Shown: positions 16,295 to 24,553 of the stretch, piece by piece
Layout: every line of letters begins with the position of its first letter
How positions within the stretch are numbered: position 1 is the stretch's first letter
DNA from: Arthrobacter sp. EPSL27
GTDB taxonomy: Bacteria > Actinomycetota > Actinomycetes > Actinomycetales > Micrococcaceae
Length of the DNA: 64,000 nucleotides
Assembly (NCBI RefSeq): GCF_001512305.1
Contig: NZ_LNUT01000004.1
Location: forward strand, 568,664-632,663
Direction: 5' to 3'
Position numbers and translations under genes: made by a program
Notes under the pieces: model-generated
Seen by the model: only the letters and a program-made list of their open reading frames with translations
Told to the model about the DNA's origin: nothing
Database searches by the model: none

Positions 16295-16373
16295 GGGACA
16301 TGTCCAGTTTCGCGCCCGGGAACGGACATAGTGGCACTATGTCCAGCGGGCGGGGCAGGCAGGGGGCATGTCC
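16295..16373. repeat. long repeat unit, copy 2, with perfect palindrome
   Basis: A 79-bp copy of the unit at 16130-16209. Here the inverted repeat is perfect: GGACATAGTG (16324-16333), centre G, CACTATGTCC (16335-16344). It ends 11 bases before the FemX stop on the opposite strand. Confidence 0.9.
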
Positions 16374-16383
16374 CGTGGGGGAG

Positions 16384-17376
16384 TCAGCGGCGGAGGGCCC
16401 CGCGGAGGCGGGCGGGCAACGCCCGGGCTGCCTTCAGGCCGCGGCGGGCCGTCTGTGCCCCGAGCCGGGCCGCCTGGTATCCGCCGTAGCGCAGCTTCTT
16501 CACCGGCAGGTCCCATGTCCCCGGGTAGGCCACCTCGCGCCCGCCGAAGGATTTCTTGAACGCCGTGAAGCCGGCCCACTTGTGGTCGGGCTGGTCCGCC
16601 GGTGCGACGCCCCAGAGATCCACATGCTTCAGGCCCTTTTCCTTGGCGTCGGCCATCAGCGTGACCAGCAGCGGGATGCCTGCGCTCAGTTTCCGGTGCG
16701 CGTCGTCCAGGGCGGCGTGGGCGTAGGTGCGGGTGTCCGCCGAGTCATAGGCCAGGGCGGCTGCCACCGGCTGGCCCTCCAGCTCGGCAATGAACAGGGT
16801 TGCGGCGCCCGCGGGCATCAGCGCACGCGCCACCTGGGTCAGGTATTCGTCGCTCTGCGGCTTGAACCCGTTGCGGGCGGCCGTGAGGTGCAGGAACCCC
16901 AGCAGGACCGAGATCTCCTCCGGGTCCTGGCTGGAGCGGAACGTCACACCCTTTTTGTGGATGTTGCGGTACAGGTTGCGGTTCACCGGTTTCATGTCGG
17001 CGAGGACGTCCTTGAAGTCCCGGTCCAGGTCCACAATCCAGGTCAGTTCGGGCTGCTGGTTGGCCGGGGCCGGCCGCAGCCCCCGCGCGCGCAGCACGGT
17101 GCCGGCGTCGGCCGCCGTGAAGCCTGCGTCCACCGGCTCGATCCGGACAAACACGGCCCCGCAGGTGCGGGCCAGCTTCACCAGTGCCGCCAGGGCTGCG
17201 TCGAACGCGGCCAGGGACTCTGCCACCGGGCCGTAGGGGGCGTACAGGAGTTTCCCGGCCGGGTTGCTCTCCTCGATGGCCAGGACGCTCCAGCCCGGGC
17301 CGGAGAGCTGGTGGACGCTCCGGCCCTGGGCTCGCTGGACATCGGCCCACGCGGGGCTCTGCAGGAAGTGGTCCAC
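16384..17376 (-). CDS. FemX/FemAB-type peptidoglycan interpeptide bridge transferase
   Basis: FemABX enzymes add amino acids from aminoacyl-tRNA to the stem peptide of lipid II. The 330-residue protein shows the double GNAT fold signatures of the family: an N-terminal SPAWADVQ, WIVDLDRDFKDVLADMKPVNRNLYRNIHKKGV (about 112-143) and a C-terminal HVDLWGVAPADQPDHKWAGFTAFKKSFGG (about 252-280). The last residues are Arg/Ala-rich. Arthrobacter-type peptidoglycan has interpeptide bridges, so a cell-wall role is likely; the added residue is unknown. It starts four bases after the manA stop on the same strand. Confidence 0.9.
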   Translation of the reverse strand: MDHFLQSPAWADVQRAQGRSVHQLSGPGWSVLAIEESNPAGKLLYAPYGPVAESLAAFDAALAALVKLARTCGAVFVRIEPVDAGFTAADAGTVLRARGLRPAPANQQPELTWIVDLDRDFKDVLADMKPVNRNLYRNIHKKGVTFRSSQDPEEISVLLGFLHLTAARNGFKPQSDEYLTQVARALMPAGAATLFIAELEGQPVAAALAYDSADTRTYAHAALDDAHRKLSAGIPLLVTLMADAKEKGLKHVDLWGVAPADQPDHKWAGFTAFKKSFGGREVAYPGTWDLPVKKLRYGGYQAARLGAQTARRGLKAARALPARLRGALRR

Positions 17377-17380
17377 AGTC

Positions 17381-18673
17381 TCAGGCTTTCAGTGCTGTTG
17401 TGACGGCGAAGGCCACGGCTGTCCCGGCAGCGCCGGACACGGGGTGGGCATTGACCGGGGCCTCGGCCGCGGGGAGGAAGGCGCTGCCGCCGCGCTCCAA
17501 GCGCAGCTCGCCCTTGGGGGAGTCCAGGAGGATGGAGCCGGACACCACAAGGATGACCGCGGCACCGGACTGGGCCACCGGGACCGGTTCCGCGCCGGGA
17601 CCGAGCTCGATGCGCTGCAGCTGGAACTCCCGGAACGGCGGGCGGAAGACCTCCTGGCCCAGCATCGTCGGCTCGGCAGCGAGGGTGGGCACGCCGGCGG
17701 ATTCAAAGGCGATGGTCCGGAGCAGTTCCGGCACGTCCACGAACTTGGGGGTCAGGCCGCCGCGCAGCACGTTGTCCGAGGACGCCATCACCTCGATGCC
17801 CAGGCCGTGGAGATACGCATGGACATTGCCGGCGGGAAGGTAGACGGCCTCGCCCGGTGCCAGCGAAATGCGGTTGAGCAGCAGCGAGATCAGCACCCCC
17901 GGGTCGCCCGGGTACTGCGCCTGGAGGTTGACCACCGTGGACAGCTCCGCCTGGAACGGGGCGGTGGGGGCGCCGGAGACGAGGGCGGCCACAATCACGG
18001 ATGCCGCGTCGGAGACGTCCGCGCCGCCGGCGATCAGCCGCTCAAACGCCGAGCGCAGGGCCGTGTGCTCCTCGGGGTGGGACAGGTCCGCCAGCAGGAG
18101 CGGGACCAGGCCGGGCAGTTCCAGGCCCGCCAGTTCAAAGTCGGCGGCGATCAGCTCGAACACCGCTTTCGCCTCTGCCGCCGGCCGGAAGCCGCACAGC
18201 GCCTCAAACGGTGTGAGGGCGAAGATCATCTCCGGCTTGTGGTTGTCGTCCTTGTAGTTGCGGTCCGCCGCGGCGCGGTCGACGCCCGCCGCCTCCTCGC
18301 GGGCGAACCCCTCCCGGGCCTGTTCCAGGGTCGGGTGCACCTGCAGCGAGAGGGGGCTGTCAGCGGCCAGGACCTTCAGCAGGAAGGGAAGCCGCGGTCC
18401 GAACTCCGCCACGCTGTCGCTGCCCAGGTGGTGCTCCGGGTCTTCCGCGATCAGCGCGTCCAGGGCCCGGCCTCCGGGGTGTTCAGCGGCTGCGGCATGG
18501 GCGCCGGCCCGTCCGGTGCCGGCCGGGCTGAGGGCGACCGAGGGGGAGTCCGGGTGCGCGCCGATCCACAGTTCAGCCTCCGGCCCGCCGGAGGCCGCCC
18601 TGCCCAGCAGTCCGGCGATGGCCGTGGTGGAACCCCAGGCGTAAGGCCGGAGGACATTCTCGAGTTCGTACAC
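17381..18673 (-). CDS. manA: mannose-6-phosphate isomerase, class I
   Basis: Interconverts fructose 6-phosphate and mannose 6-phosphate, the entry to GDP-mannose for Pmt and mannolipid synthesis. The 430-residue type I zinc enzyme has LRPYAWGS near the start, the zinc ligands in SLQVHP (about 109-114) and DDNHKPEM, and the conserved YLPAGNVHAYLHG. GTG at 18673 is used. It lies between the LCP transferase and the FemX ligase on the minus strand and is consistent with a cell-envelope operon. In M. tuberculosis manA lies in the same wider region as whiB2, DUF3499 and ahcY. Confidence 0.93.
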   Translation of the reverse strand: MYELENVLRPYAWGSTTAIAGLLGRAASGGPEAELWIGAHPDSPSVALSPAGTGRAGAHAAAAEHPGGRALDALIAEDPEHHLGSDSVAEFGPRLPFLLKVLAADSPLSLQVHPTLEQAREGFAREEAAGVDRAAADRNYKDDNHKPEMIFALTPFEALCGFRPAAEAKAVFELIAADFELAGLELPGLVPLLLADLSHPEEHTALRSAFERLIAGGADVSDAASVIVAALVSGAPTAPFQAELSTVVNLQAQYPGDPGVLISLLLNRISLAPGEAVYLPAGNVHAYLHGLGIEVMASSDNVLRGGLTPKFVDVPELLRTIAFESAGVPTLAAEPTMLGQEVFRPPFREFQLQRIELGPGAEPVPVAQSGAAVILVVSGSILLDSPKGELRLERGGSAFLPAAEAPVNAHPVSGAAGTAVAFAVTTALKA

Positions 18674-18729
18674 TGCCTGGTGTCCCTATCTGTTACTGAT
18701 GTTTGCTGCGGAAAGTGCGGCCGCCGGAC

Positions 18730-20373
18730 TTACAACGGAGCGCACTGGCCGTTCGTGGCGACCAGGTTGCGGATGGATTGTTCGTCGCCGATGCGCTTGA
18801 ACTCGTTGAGCATCTCCACCGTGATCGGCTCGCCGTCCGGCGTGGTTGTCACCGGAGTGAAGTCCGACGGCGACGGTGCCGGCTGGGTGCCGGGCTGGGC
18901 CTGCGGCAGCGCCCCTGCTGCGGACAGCGGGCCGGGGGCCGCGTCCTGCGGAACGATGGCGTCCCCGGCGGCCGCCTCGGGGGCGGGGCCAAGGAGCGCG
19001 TCCACCTTCTGGTGGATCTGGTCGAAGTCCGGGACGGTCGAGAAGGAGGCATCGAAGTCCGGTGGCCCGATGGTCAGCCGGCTCACGTCCTGGCCCTTGG
19101 CCTTCATGGCGAGGTCCACGAAGCTGCCGAGCTGGCCGGCCGAGACGTTGGAGTCCACCACCTTGGTGCCCGCGTTGGCGATGTCCTCAAACTTCGCCAG
19201 CAGGGTGGCCGGATCCAGCTGCTTCAGCATGGCCTGCTGGACACACTGCTGCCGCTGGATCCGTGCGTAGTCGTCCACGAACTCGCGGGAGCGGCCGTAC
19301 CAGAGGGCGTGGTAGCCGTCGAGCGTCTGCTCGCCGGCGCGGATCCAGCCGATCGGCATGCCGTGGATGCCGTTGGCTTCATCCACCATGTCGCCGCTGA
19401 GCGGAACCCAGCCGCCGGCCTTGATCCGGATGCCGCCCATGGCATCAATGAGCTTGGCGAAGCCGTCCATGTCCACCAGCACGTAGGCCTGGACCTTGAT
19501 GCCCAGGGTCCCGGACACCGCTTCCATCGTGGCCTGTGCGCCCGGGTCCGCCACACCGGGGTAGAGGTCCCGGTGCTCGTTGGTGACCTCGGTGTTGATG
19601 GCGTTGATGAGGCACTCGTTGCCGCAGTCGTAGCCGTCGGGGTAGATCTTCCGCATCGGCGAGTCCTCGCTGAACTGTGCGTTCTGGAGGTTGCGGGGTA
19701 CGGAGATGATGGCGGTTTTGCCGGTCTTGGCGTCCACGCTGATCACCGAGAGGCTGTCCGGCCGGCGGCCCGTCCGGTCCGCGCCGGCGTCGCCGCCCAT
19801 CATGAGGAAGTTGTACCGGCCCTCCGAAGGCTCAATGGCCGGACCGTTGGAGAAGATGCTGCCGATGGCGGCGCGGCTGACGTTGAGCATGTAGGCGGCG
19901 TAGCCCAGGGAGCCGCTGCTGAGAACCATGGCGAGGACCAGCACACCGACGACGGCGGGGCGCGCCTTGGGCGCAAGCAGGACCGGGCGGATCAGCCGCA
20001 GGGTGTTGATGAACAGGGCCGCCCAGCCGGCGGCCAGCGCCACCAGGCCAACGATGAGCAGCAGCGACGTCACCGGGCCGGTGACCAGGTTGATGAGCGT
20101 CGGCCGGGAGACCACCAGGAGGACCGCTGCCAGGACGGCCAGCACCCAGACGGTGAGCGTGACCCGCAGCGCGAACCGGCCAAGACGCCGGTTGCCGGCG
20201 ACGATCTGCGCGCTGCCGGGCACCAGCAGCGTCATCAGGACCAGCAGGAAGGCCCGCTTGGTCAGCACCGGCGCGGCTGCCCCGGAGGGGTAGCGGACGG
20301 GGTCCGTGAGGGACGGCGCGGCCGTCCGGTTCCGCGGTGCCGGCTGACGGGAGGGGGCGTAACTGTTGGTCAT
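18730..20373 (-). CDS. LytR-CpsA-Psr (LCP) family transferase with multi-pass N-terminus
   Basis: LCP proteins attach undecaprenyl-linked glycopolymers to peptidoglycan outside the membrane. The 547-residue protein has an LCP domain at about 185-380 with GGDAGADRTGRRPDSLSV, VPRNLQ, GG(I)RI and the Arg cluster YGRSREFVDDYARIQRQQ. Unusually, about four hydrophobic helices precede it, and the first carries LVPGSAQIVAGNRRLGRFAL, resembling the PGxGQxYxG motif of TM2-type domains; most LCP proteins have one helix. The tail is Pro/Ala-rich. ATG 20373 follows AAGGAC. purE ends 10 bases upstream, so it may be co-transcribed with purEK. Confidence 0.92.
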   Translation of the reverse strand: MTNSYAPSRQPAPRNRTAAPSLTDPVRYPSGAAAPVLTKRAFLLVLMTLLVPGSAQIVAGNRRLGRFALRVTLTVWVLAVLAAVLLVVSRPTLINLVTGPVTSLLLIVGLVALAAGWAALFINTLRLIRPVLLAPKARPAVVGVLVLAMVLSSGSLGYAAYMLNVSRAAIGSIFSNGPAIEPSEGRYNFLMMGGDAGADRTGRRPDSLSVISVDAKTGKTAIISVPRNLQNAQFSEDSPMRKIYPDGYDCGNECLINAINTEVTNEHRDLYPGVADPGAQATMEAVSGTLGIKVQAYVLVDMDGFAKLIDAMGGIRIKAGGWVPLSGDMVDEANGIHGMPIGWIRAGEQTLDGYHALWYGRSREFVDDYARIQRQQCVQQAMLKQLDPATLLAKFEDIANAGTKVVDSNVSAGQLGSFVDLAMKAKGQDVSRLTIGPPDFDASFSTVPDFDQIHQKVDALLGPAPEAAAGDAIVPQDAAPGPLSAAGALPQAQPGTQPAPSPSDFTPVTTTPDGEPITVEMLNEFKRIGDEQSIRNLVATNGQCAPL

Positions 20374-20383
20374 CTCGCGGTCC

Positions 20384-20956
20384 TTAACGGCTGCCCCGGG
20401 GAACGACGTTGCCGCCGCCGAACACGTCAGCCACCTTGTCCCGCAGGCTGGCACCCTTCCGGGTGGCCACCTGGTTGAGTTCCTGGGCGAAGTCCACCAG
20501 GTCCGCGCGCAGCCGCGCGGCCAGCGGGTCCGTCCCCGCGGCCAGCATCCGCACCGCCAGGAGGCCCGCGTTGCGGGCGCCGCCGATGGAAACGGTCGCC
20601 ACGGGAACGCCGGCAGGCATCTGGACGATGGAGAGCAGGGAGTCCATGCCGTCCAGGGTTTTCAGCGGCACGGGCACGCCGATCACCGGCAAGGGCGTGA
20701 CGGAGGCCAGCATGCCTGGCAGGTGGGCGGCGCCGCCGGCGCCGGCGATGATGACCCGAAGGCCGCGTTCGTGGGCGCTCTGGCCGTACTGGACCATTTC
20801 CAGCGGCATCCGGTGGGCGGAGACGACGTCGGCCTCGAAGGGAATGCCGAACTCGGCGAGGGCCTGGGCGGCGGCCTCCATGACGGGCCAGTCAGAGTCC
20901 GAACCCATCACGAGCCCGACGATCGGGGCTGCGCTGTTGATGTTGCTGGTGCTCAT
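20384..20956 (-). CDS. purE: N5-carboxyaminoimidazole ribonucleotide mutase
   Basis: Class I PurE converts N5-CAIR to CAIR in purine synthesis. The 190-residue protein has the substrate loop [11 protein letters not shown] (16-26), the catalytic His in SAHRMP (46-51) and [11 protein letters not shown]. Its ATG overlaps the purK stop by four bases (ATGA), which indicates translational coupling. A C-terminal extension (about 160-190) is Gly/Arg-rich and may not be part of the core. Confidence 0.96.
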   Translation of the reverse strand: MSTSNINSAAPIVGLVMGSDSDWPVMEAAAQALAEFGIPFEADVVSAHRMPLEMVQYGQSAHERGLRVIIAGAGGAAHLPGMLASVTPLPVIGVPVPLKTLDGMDSLLSIVQMPAGVPVATVSIGGARNAGLLAVRMLAAGTDPLAARLRADLVDFAQELNQVATRKGASLRDKVADVFGGGNVVPRGSR

Positions 20957-22149
20957 ACGTTCTCCTCGTGGGCTCCCGCGCCGGCGGCGGGCTGGACCCG
21001 GCCGTCGCGGATGATGTTGGCGACCGTGGCGGCGCGCTCCCGGACCGAGCCGACCTCGGCCACGGAGCCTCCCACCAGGTTGACGTGCCCGATCTTGCGG
21101 CCGGGCCTGACGGCCTTGCCGTAGCAGTGGACCTTCGCCGCAGGCTCACTGGCCAGCGCCGCAGGGTAGGCGGAAAAGAGGTTCTGGTTCTCGCCGCCGA
21201 GGAAGTTCTTCATGACCACCACGGGGCCGAGCAGGTCCGTGGCGCCCAGGGGCAGGTTGAGGATGGCCCGGAGGTGCTGTTCGAACTGGCTGGTCACCGA
21301 GCCGTCCTGCGTCCAGTGGCCGGTGTTGTGCGGGCGCATGGCGAGTTCGTTGATCAGGAACCCGGCGCCCACGCCGGGGGTCTCGAACATTTCCACGGCC
21401 ATGACACCCGTGACGCCGAGCTCGCTGGCGATCCGCAGTGCGGCGTTCTCGGCCGCGGCCGCGACCTCCAGCGGGATGTCCAGGGCGGGGGCAATCACTT
21501 CGTCGCAGACGCCGTCGACCTGGACCGTGTGCACCACGGGCCACGCCCGGGCCTCGCCGTCCGGTGTGCGCGCCACCATGGCGGACAGCTCGCGGCTGAA
21601 CTCGACTTTGGCTTCGGCCAGCAGCGGCGACATGGTCTCAAACCAGTCCGCCGTCTCTGCGGCGTCTGCCGCGGAGTCCACGATCCGCACACCTTTGCCG
21701 TCGTAGCCGCCGCGCGGGGTCTTCAGTACCACCGGCCAGCCGGCGTCGTCCCCGAAAGCGACCAGCGCGGCGACGTCGTCAACGGCGGCCCAGCGCGGAT
21801 TAGGCAGCTCCAGTCGGTCGACGGCGGCCCGCATCACCAGCTTGTCCTGGGCGTTGACCAGGGCATCCGGGCCGGGGTGGACGTTGACGCCGGCGCGCTG
21901 CAGGGCGCGGAGGTGTTCTGTGGGGACGTGCTCGTGGTCGAACGTCAGGACGTCCAGGCCGCGGGAGAACTCCAGCAAGTGGTCAAGGTCGGTGTAATCA
22001 CCGACCGGGGCGTTGGCCACGGCAGAGACGGCAGAGACGTCCTCACCTTCGGCAAGGACGCGGAGCTCGAAGCCCAGGGCAGTGGCTGCGGGGGCCATCA
22101 TTCGGGCGAGCTGGCCGCCGCCAACCACACCGATTACAGGAAAAGTCAC
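20953..22149 (-). CDS. purK: 5-(carboxyamino)imidazole ribonucleotide synthase
   Basis: ATP-grasp enzyme making N5-CAIR from AIR, bicarbonate and ATP, feeding PurE. The 398-residue protein has the N-terminal [10 protein letters not shown], the ATP-grasp Lys in [15 protein letters not shown] (about 146-160), VEMFETPG and [14 protein letters not shown] metal/substrate segments. GTG at 22149 is used; TAGGCT lies seven bases upstream. It is divergent from the GtrA gene. The purK-purE-GtrA-TIGR03089 grouping is common in actinobacteria. Confidence 0.95.
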   Translation of the reverse strand: MTFPVIGVVGGGQLARMMAPAATALGFELRVLAEGEDVSAVSAVANAPVGDYTDLDHLLEFSRGLDVLTFDHEHVPTEHLRALQRAGVNVHPGPDALVNAQDKLVMRAAVDRLELPNPRWAAVDDVAALVAFGDDAGWPVVLKTPRGGYDGKGVRIVDSAADAAETADWFETMSPLLAEAKVEFSRELSAMVARTPDGEARAWPVVHTVQVDGVCDEVIAPALDIPLEVAAAAENAALRIASELGVTGVMAVEMFETPGVGAGFLINELAMRPHNTGHWTQDGSVTSQFEQHLRAILNLPLGATDLLGPVVVMKNFLGGENQNLFSAYPAALASEPAAKVHCYGKAVRPGRKIGHVNLVGGSVAEVGSVRERAATVANIIRDGRVQPAAGAGAHEENV

Positions 22150-22156
22150 ATCTCCC

Positions 22157-22162
22157 AGCCTA
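22157..22162 (-). promoter_or_regulatory. -10 element of purK, nearly leaderless
   Basis: TAGGCT on the minus strand with a seven-base gap to GTG 22149, giving a leader of zero or one base. Confidence 0.45.
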
Positions 22163-22301
22163 CCGAAAGCCTCGGCATATCCCGGCTTTTGGTGTTCCCG
22201 GTCCGGGTGCCGCAGGCCTTCCCGCCGCTTCCGGAGCGCAATCGGCGCTAAAATGGGCCGTTGGCCTTATGGCCCACAGTTCACACAGGCCACGGAGGGT
22301 C

Positions 22302-22916
22302 ATGATTACTACACTTACGGAGCGCCTGCGGGGGCTTGCCTCGCTGTTCTGGCGCGAAGTGGCCAAATTCGGTGCCGTGGGCGGCGTCGCGTTCGTCATT
22401 GACAACGGGCTCACCTACTACCTGATGCACGGCCCGATGACCGACAGCGAGGCCAAGGCCCGCTTCGTCGGGGCCAGTGTGGCCACCGTGTTCTCGTGGA
22501 TCGCCAACCGCTTCTGGACCTTCCGCCACCGCCGGCAGGACAACGTGCTCCGCGAGTTCCTGATGTTCATCCTGATCAACGGGATCGGCATCGGCATCTC
22601 CACCGGCTTCACCGCCCTCGCCAAGTACGCGTTCGGAATCACGGACAAGAACGTGCTGTTCCTGGCCGGAGTGGTCGGCATCCTGGTCGCCACCGTGGTG
22701 CGTTTCTTTGCCTACCGCTTCCTGGTCTTCAACAAGGAACTCGACGAAGAGCCGGAGTTCTCCCACGACCACGAGATCATCGAACGGCACCCGCAGGGCG
22801 ACGGCGCAGCCGTTAAGAAACACAGCGAGGGAGCAGCGGTCACGACGCAGGCCGCCAGGGACACCGCCGGAGTGCAGGGCGTGGCGGATCCGGAACGGCC
22901 CGGCCCGCAGGCCTAG
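22302..22916 (+). CDS. GtrA family membrane protein
   Basis: The 204-residue protein has four transmembrane helices (about 21-40, 56-72, 84-105 and 115-136) with GtrA signatures FGAVGGVAFVIDNGLTYYL and RFFAYRFLVF. GtrA proteins are thought to move or flip polyprenyl-linked sugars in wall polysaccharide synthesis. ATG at 22302 is chosen over the ATG at 22269 because CGGAGGG lies before it. The C-terminal 60 residues are charged and low-complexity, likely cytoplasmic. It converges with TIGR03089. Confidence 0.88.
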   Translation: MITTLTERLRGLASLFWREVAKFGAVGGVAFVIDNGLTYYLMHGPMTDSEAKARFVGASVATVFSWIANRFWTFRHRRQDNVLREFLMFILINGIGIGISTGFTALAKYAFGITDKNVLFLAGVVGILVATVVRFFAYRFLVFNKELDEEPEFSHDHEIIERHPQGDGAAVKKHSEGAAVTTQAARDTAGVQGVADPERPGPQA

Positions 22917-22928
22917 GCAGGCCTGCGC

Positions 22929-23633
22929 TCAGCCGGCGCTGACGCGCTCGTCCGCGAGCAGCTTTTCCGTCACCTCGACGTCGGGGTGCACCAGCACCAC
23001 GGAGCCGTCGCCGCGCCAGGCGCCCAGGGACCTCGCCAGGACGGTCTCCAGGCCGTCGCCGGCAGGCACCAGGAGCCGCACCCCGCCGTCGTGGGATGCC
23101 GCGAAGCCATCCAGCAGGCCTCCGTGCAGGTGCTCTGCCCCCGCAGCGGTCAATACGGCCCGCCGCGATGGCTCCGGGTCAACGTGGGGCATAAATACAT
23201 CCCCGTGGGAGCGCACCTCCGCGGCGTAGTCGACGACGCCGGTGGGCAGCTCGCCCGGCCACCGCATGGCCAGGGCCGGCAGCGCCACGGCCACCACGGC
23301 GTCGAACGCCCCCAGAGCGGCGCCGGCGGCCGGTTCGGCGGTGGCCAGGAGATCCGCCTCCGCGTCCCCGAAAACCACCTCCATGCCGAGCTGCCACGCC
23401 GCCAGGGCCAGGATCACGGACTTCCAGTGCGCCGGCAGGTCCAGGCGCAGCCGGGTTCCGGGTTCGGCGTCCAGTTCGTCCTGCAGCAGGTTGCTGGTTT
23501 TTGCTACCCAGTTCTCCAGCACCCGGCCGGAGAGTTCCACGCGCTCGGCGTCGGGGCCGTACCAGGTCAGGCGGGGCGAGGTTGACTGGCCGGACCGCAG
23601 GGCTGTCATCAGTTCGATTGCCGGGATGCTCAT
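22929..23633 (-). CDS. TIGR03089 family protein
   Basis: The 234-residue protein resembles the N-terminal region of AMP-binding (acyl-adenylate) enzymes (PRLTWYGPDAERVELSGRVLENWVAKTSNLL and WQLGMEVVFGDAE), but lacks the ATP-binding core and catalytic Lys. This is the pattern of TIGR03089, an actinobacterial family of unknown function (M. tuberculosis Rv3268) found near purEK and LCP genes, as here. It is not an enzyme fragment by accident, since the short form is the family's normal length. Confidence 0.85.
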   Translation of the reverse strand: MSIPAIELMTALRSGQSTSPRLTWYGPDAERVELSGRVLENWVAKTSNLLQDELDAEPGTRLRLDLPAHWKSVILALAAWQLGMEVVFGDAEADLLATAEPAAGAALGAFDAVVAVALPALAMRWPGELPTGVVDYAAEVRSHGDVFMPHVDPEPSRRAVLTAAGAEHLHGGLLDGFAASHDGGVRLLVPAGDGLETVLARSLGAWRGDGSVVLVHPDVEVTEKLLADERVSAG

Positions 23634-23981
23634 GGATTCATCTTGTCACGGCGGGAACCGGTGTGATCTCCGTCATGTCCGTGGCGGGTCATCCGGCGCC
23701 GGCCGCGGACGGCCCGGGAACTTTCCCGCGAATTCAGGAAAAATTCTCAAAAGTACTCAGTACCCTGATTATTCCGCGGGTTCTCCGGGCCGGGGTCAAA
23801 AAAAATCGGGCGTGGCGTGCCCCTGTTTTGGATCCGGGGTTGATTATTATCTCCGCCGTGGCTTGACTCCCGGATACTTACACACGTGTAATTAGGTATC
23901 GAAGGCCAATGCGCAGAAACCGGCACACAACCGAGTGTCCGAGGGTCAGTCAAAGGCTGCAAAAATCAGAGAGGAACGCCA
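23634..23981. other. AT-richer intergenic region ahead of whiB2
   Basis: A 348-bp gap between divergent TIGR03089 and whiB2. The part 23740-23900 is clearly richer in A+T than its surroundings (runs such as AAAAAATC and TTGATTATTATC). It holds the whiB2 promoter and an overlapping inverted repeat. No ORF with a ribosome site was found. Confidence 0.7.
23863..23892 (+). promoter_or_regulatory. whiB2 promoter with overlapping inverted repeat
   Basis: TTGACT (23863-23868), 18-base spacer, TGTAAT (23887-23892): five of six consensus bases in both boxes, the best sigma-70-type promoter in the window. TTACAC-AC-GTGTAA (23878-23891) covers the spacer and -10, a likely operator. Predicted start is near 23899, leaving a leader of about 80 bases. 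Confidence 0.6.
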
Positions 23982-24524
23982 ATGGGGCTAGCAGAGCGTA
24001 TCCATGAAGAGGCCGTCGTTGCTGGACAGGCCACGGCAAAGTACCGTTCACGCGGGGTGCCGAGCGACTGGTATGTGGATCCGGCGGATCCGGACGCAGC
24101 CGACCGCTACAACGAACAGGCCAAAGACTCGCTGCAGGACCAGGCCACGGCCTTCCTCGCGGCACATGACGAACTTCTGTCGGGTCCGGACCCGGACAAC
24201 GACCCCCTCGACCCGCCCATGGAGCTCCAGGGTGCCCAGCAGGGCACCACGGCGCAGCCGGTGTGGATCGGCTTGCCCTCCCAGCAGGACTTCGACGATG
24301 AAGGCGAGCTGGGCTGGCAGACGGATGCGCTGTGCGCACAGACCGACCCGGAGGCATTCTTCCCCGAGAAGGGTGGCTCCACCCGCGACGCCAAAAAAGT
24401 GTGCGGGGCATGCAACGTCCGCTCGCAGTGCCTTGAGTACGCCCTGTCCAACGACGAGCGTTTCGGCATCTGGGGCGGCCTCTCCGAGCGCGAGCGGCGC
24501 CGGCTTAGGAAGCGAGCAGTCTAA
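23982..24524 (+). CDS. whiB2: WhiB2-type iron-sulfur transcription regulator
   Basis: WhiB proteins bind a [4Fe-4S] cluster and sigma factor to control cell division and sporulation or septation genes. The 180-residue protein has a long variable N-terminus of about 110 residues, cluster ligands Cys118, Cys141, Cys144 and Cys150, the FGIWGG turn (161-166) and a basic C-terminus SERERRRLRKR for DNA contact. GAGAGGAACG lies before ATG 23982. Neighbouring DUF3499 and metallopeptidase genes support WhiB2/WhmD (M. tuberculosis Rv3260c), which is essential for septation in mycobacteria. Confidence 0.9.
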   Translation: MGLAERIHEEAVVAGQATAKYRSRGVPSDWYVDPADPDAADRYNEQAKDSLQDQATAFLAAHDELLSGPDPDNDPLDPPMELQGAQQGTTAQPVWIGLPSQQDFDDEGELGWQTDALCAQTDPEAFFPEKGGSTRDAKKVCGACNVRSQCLEYALSNDERFGIWGGLSERERRRLRKRAV

Positions 24525-24553
24525 TTCTTCAGGAAGTACGAGTCACCGCCGTC

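Noticed and set aside
16130..16373. CRISPR array
   Set aside because: Units are adjacent without variable spacers, and no cas gene is near.
16029..16489. Several ORFs across the repeat array (for example 16080-16331 and 16142-16489)
   Set aside because: They are translations of the palindromic repeats with no ribosome site, start within galE or repeats and have no protein-like composition.
22269..22301. GtrA start at ATG 22269
   Set aside because: The CGGAGGG site is positioned for 22302 and the added residues are not conserved-looking.
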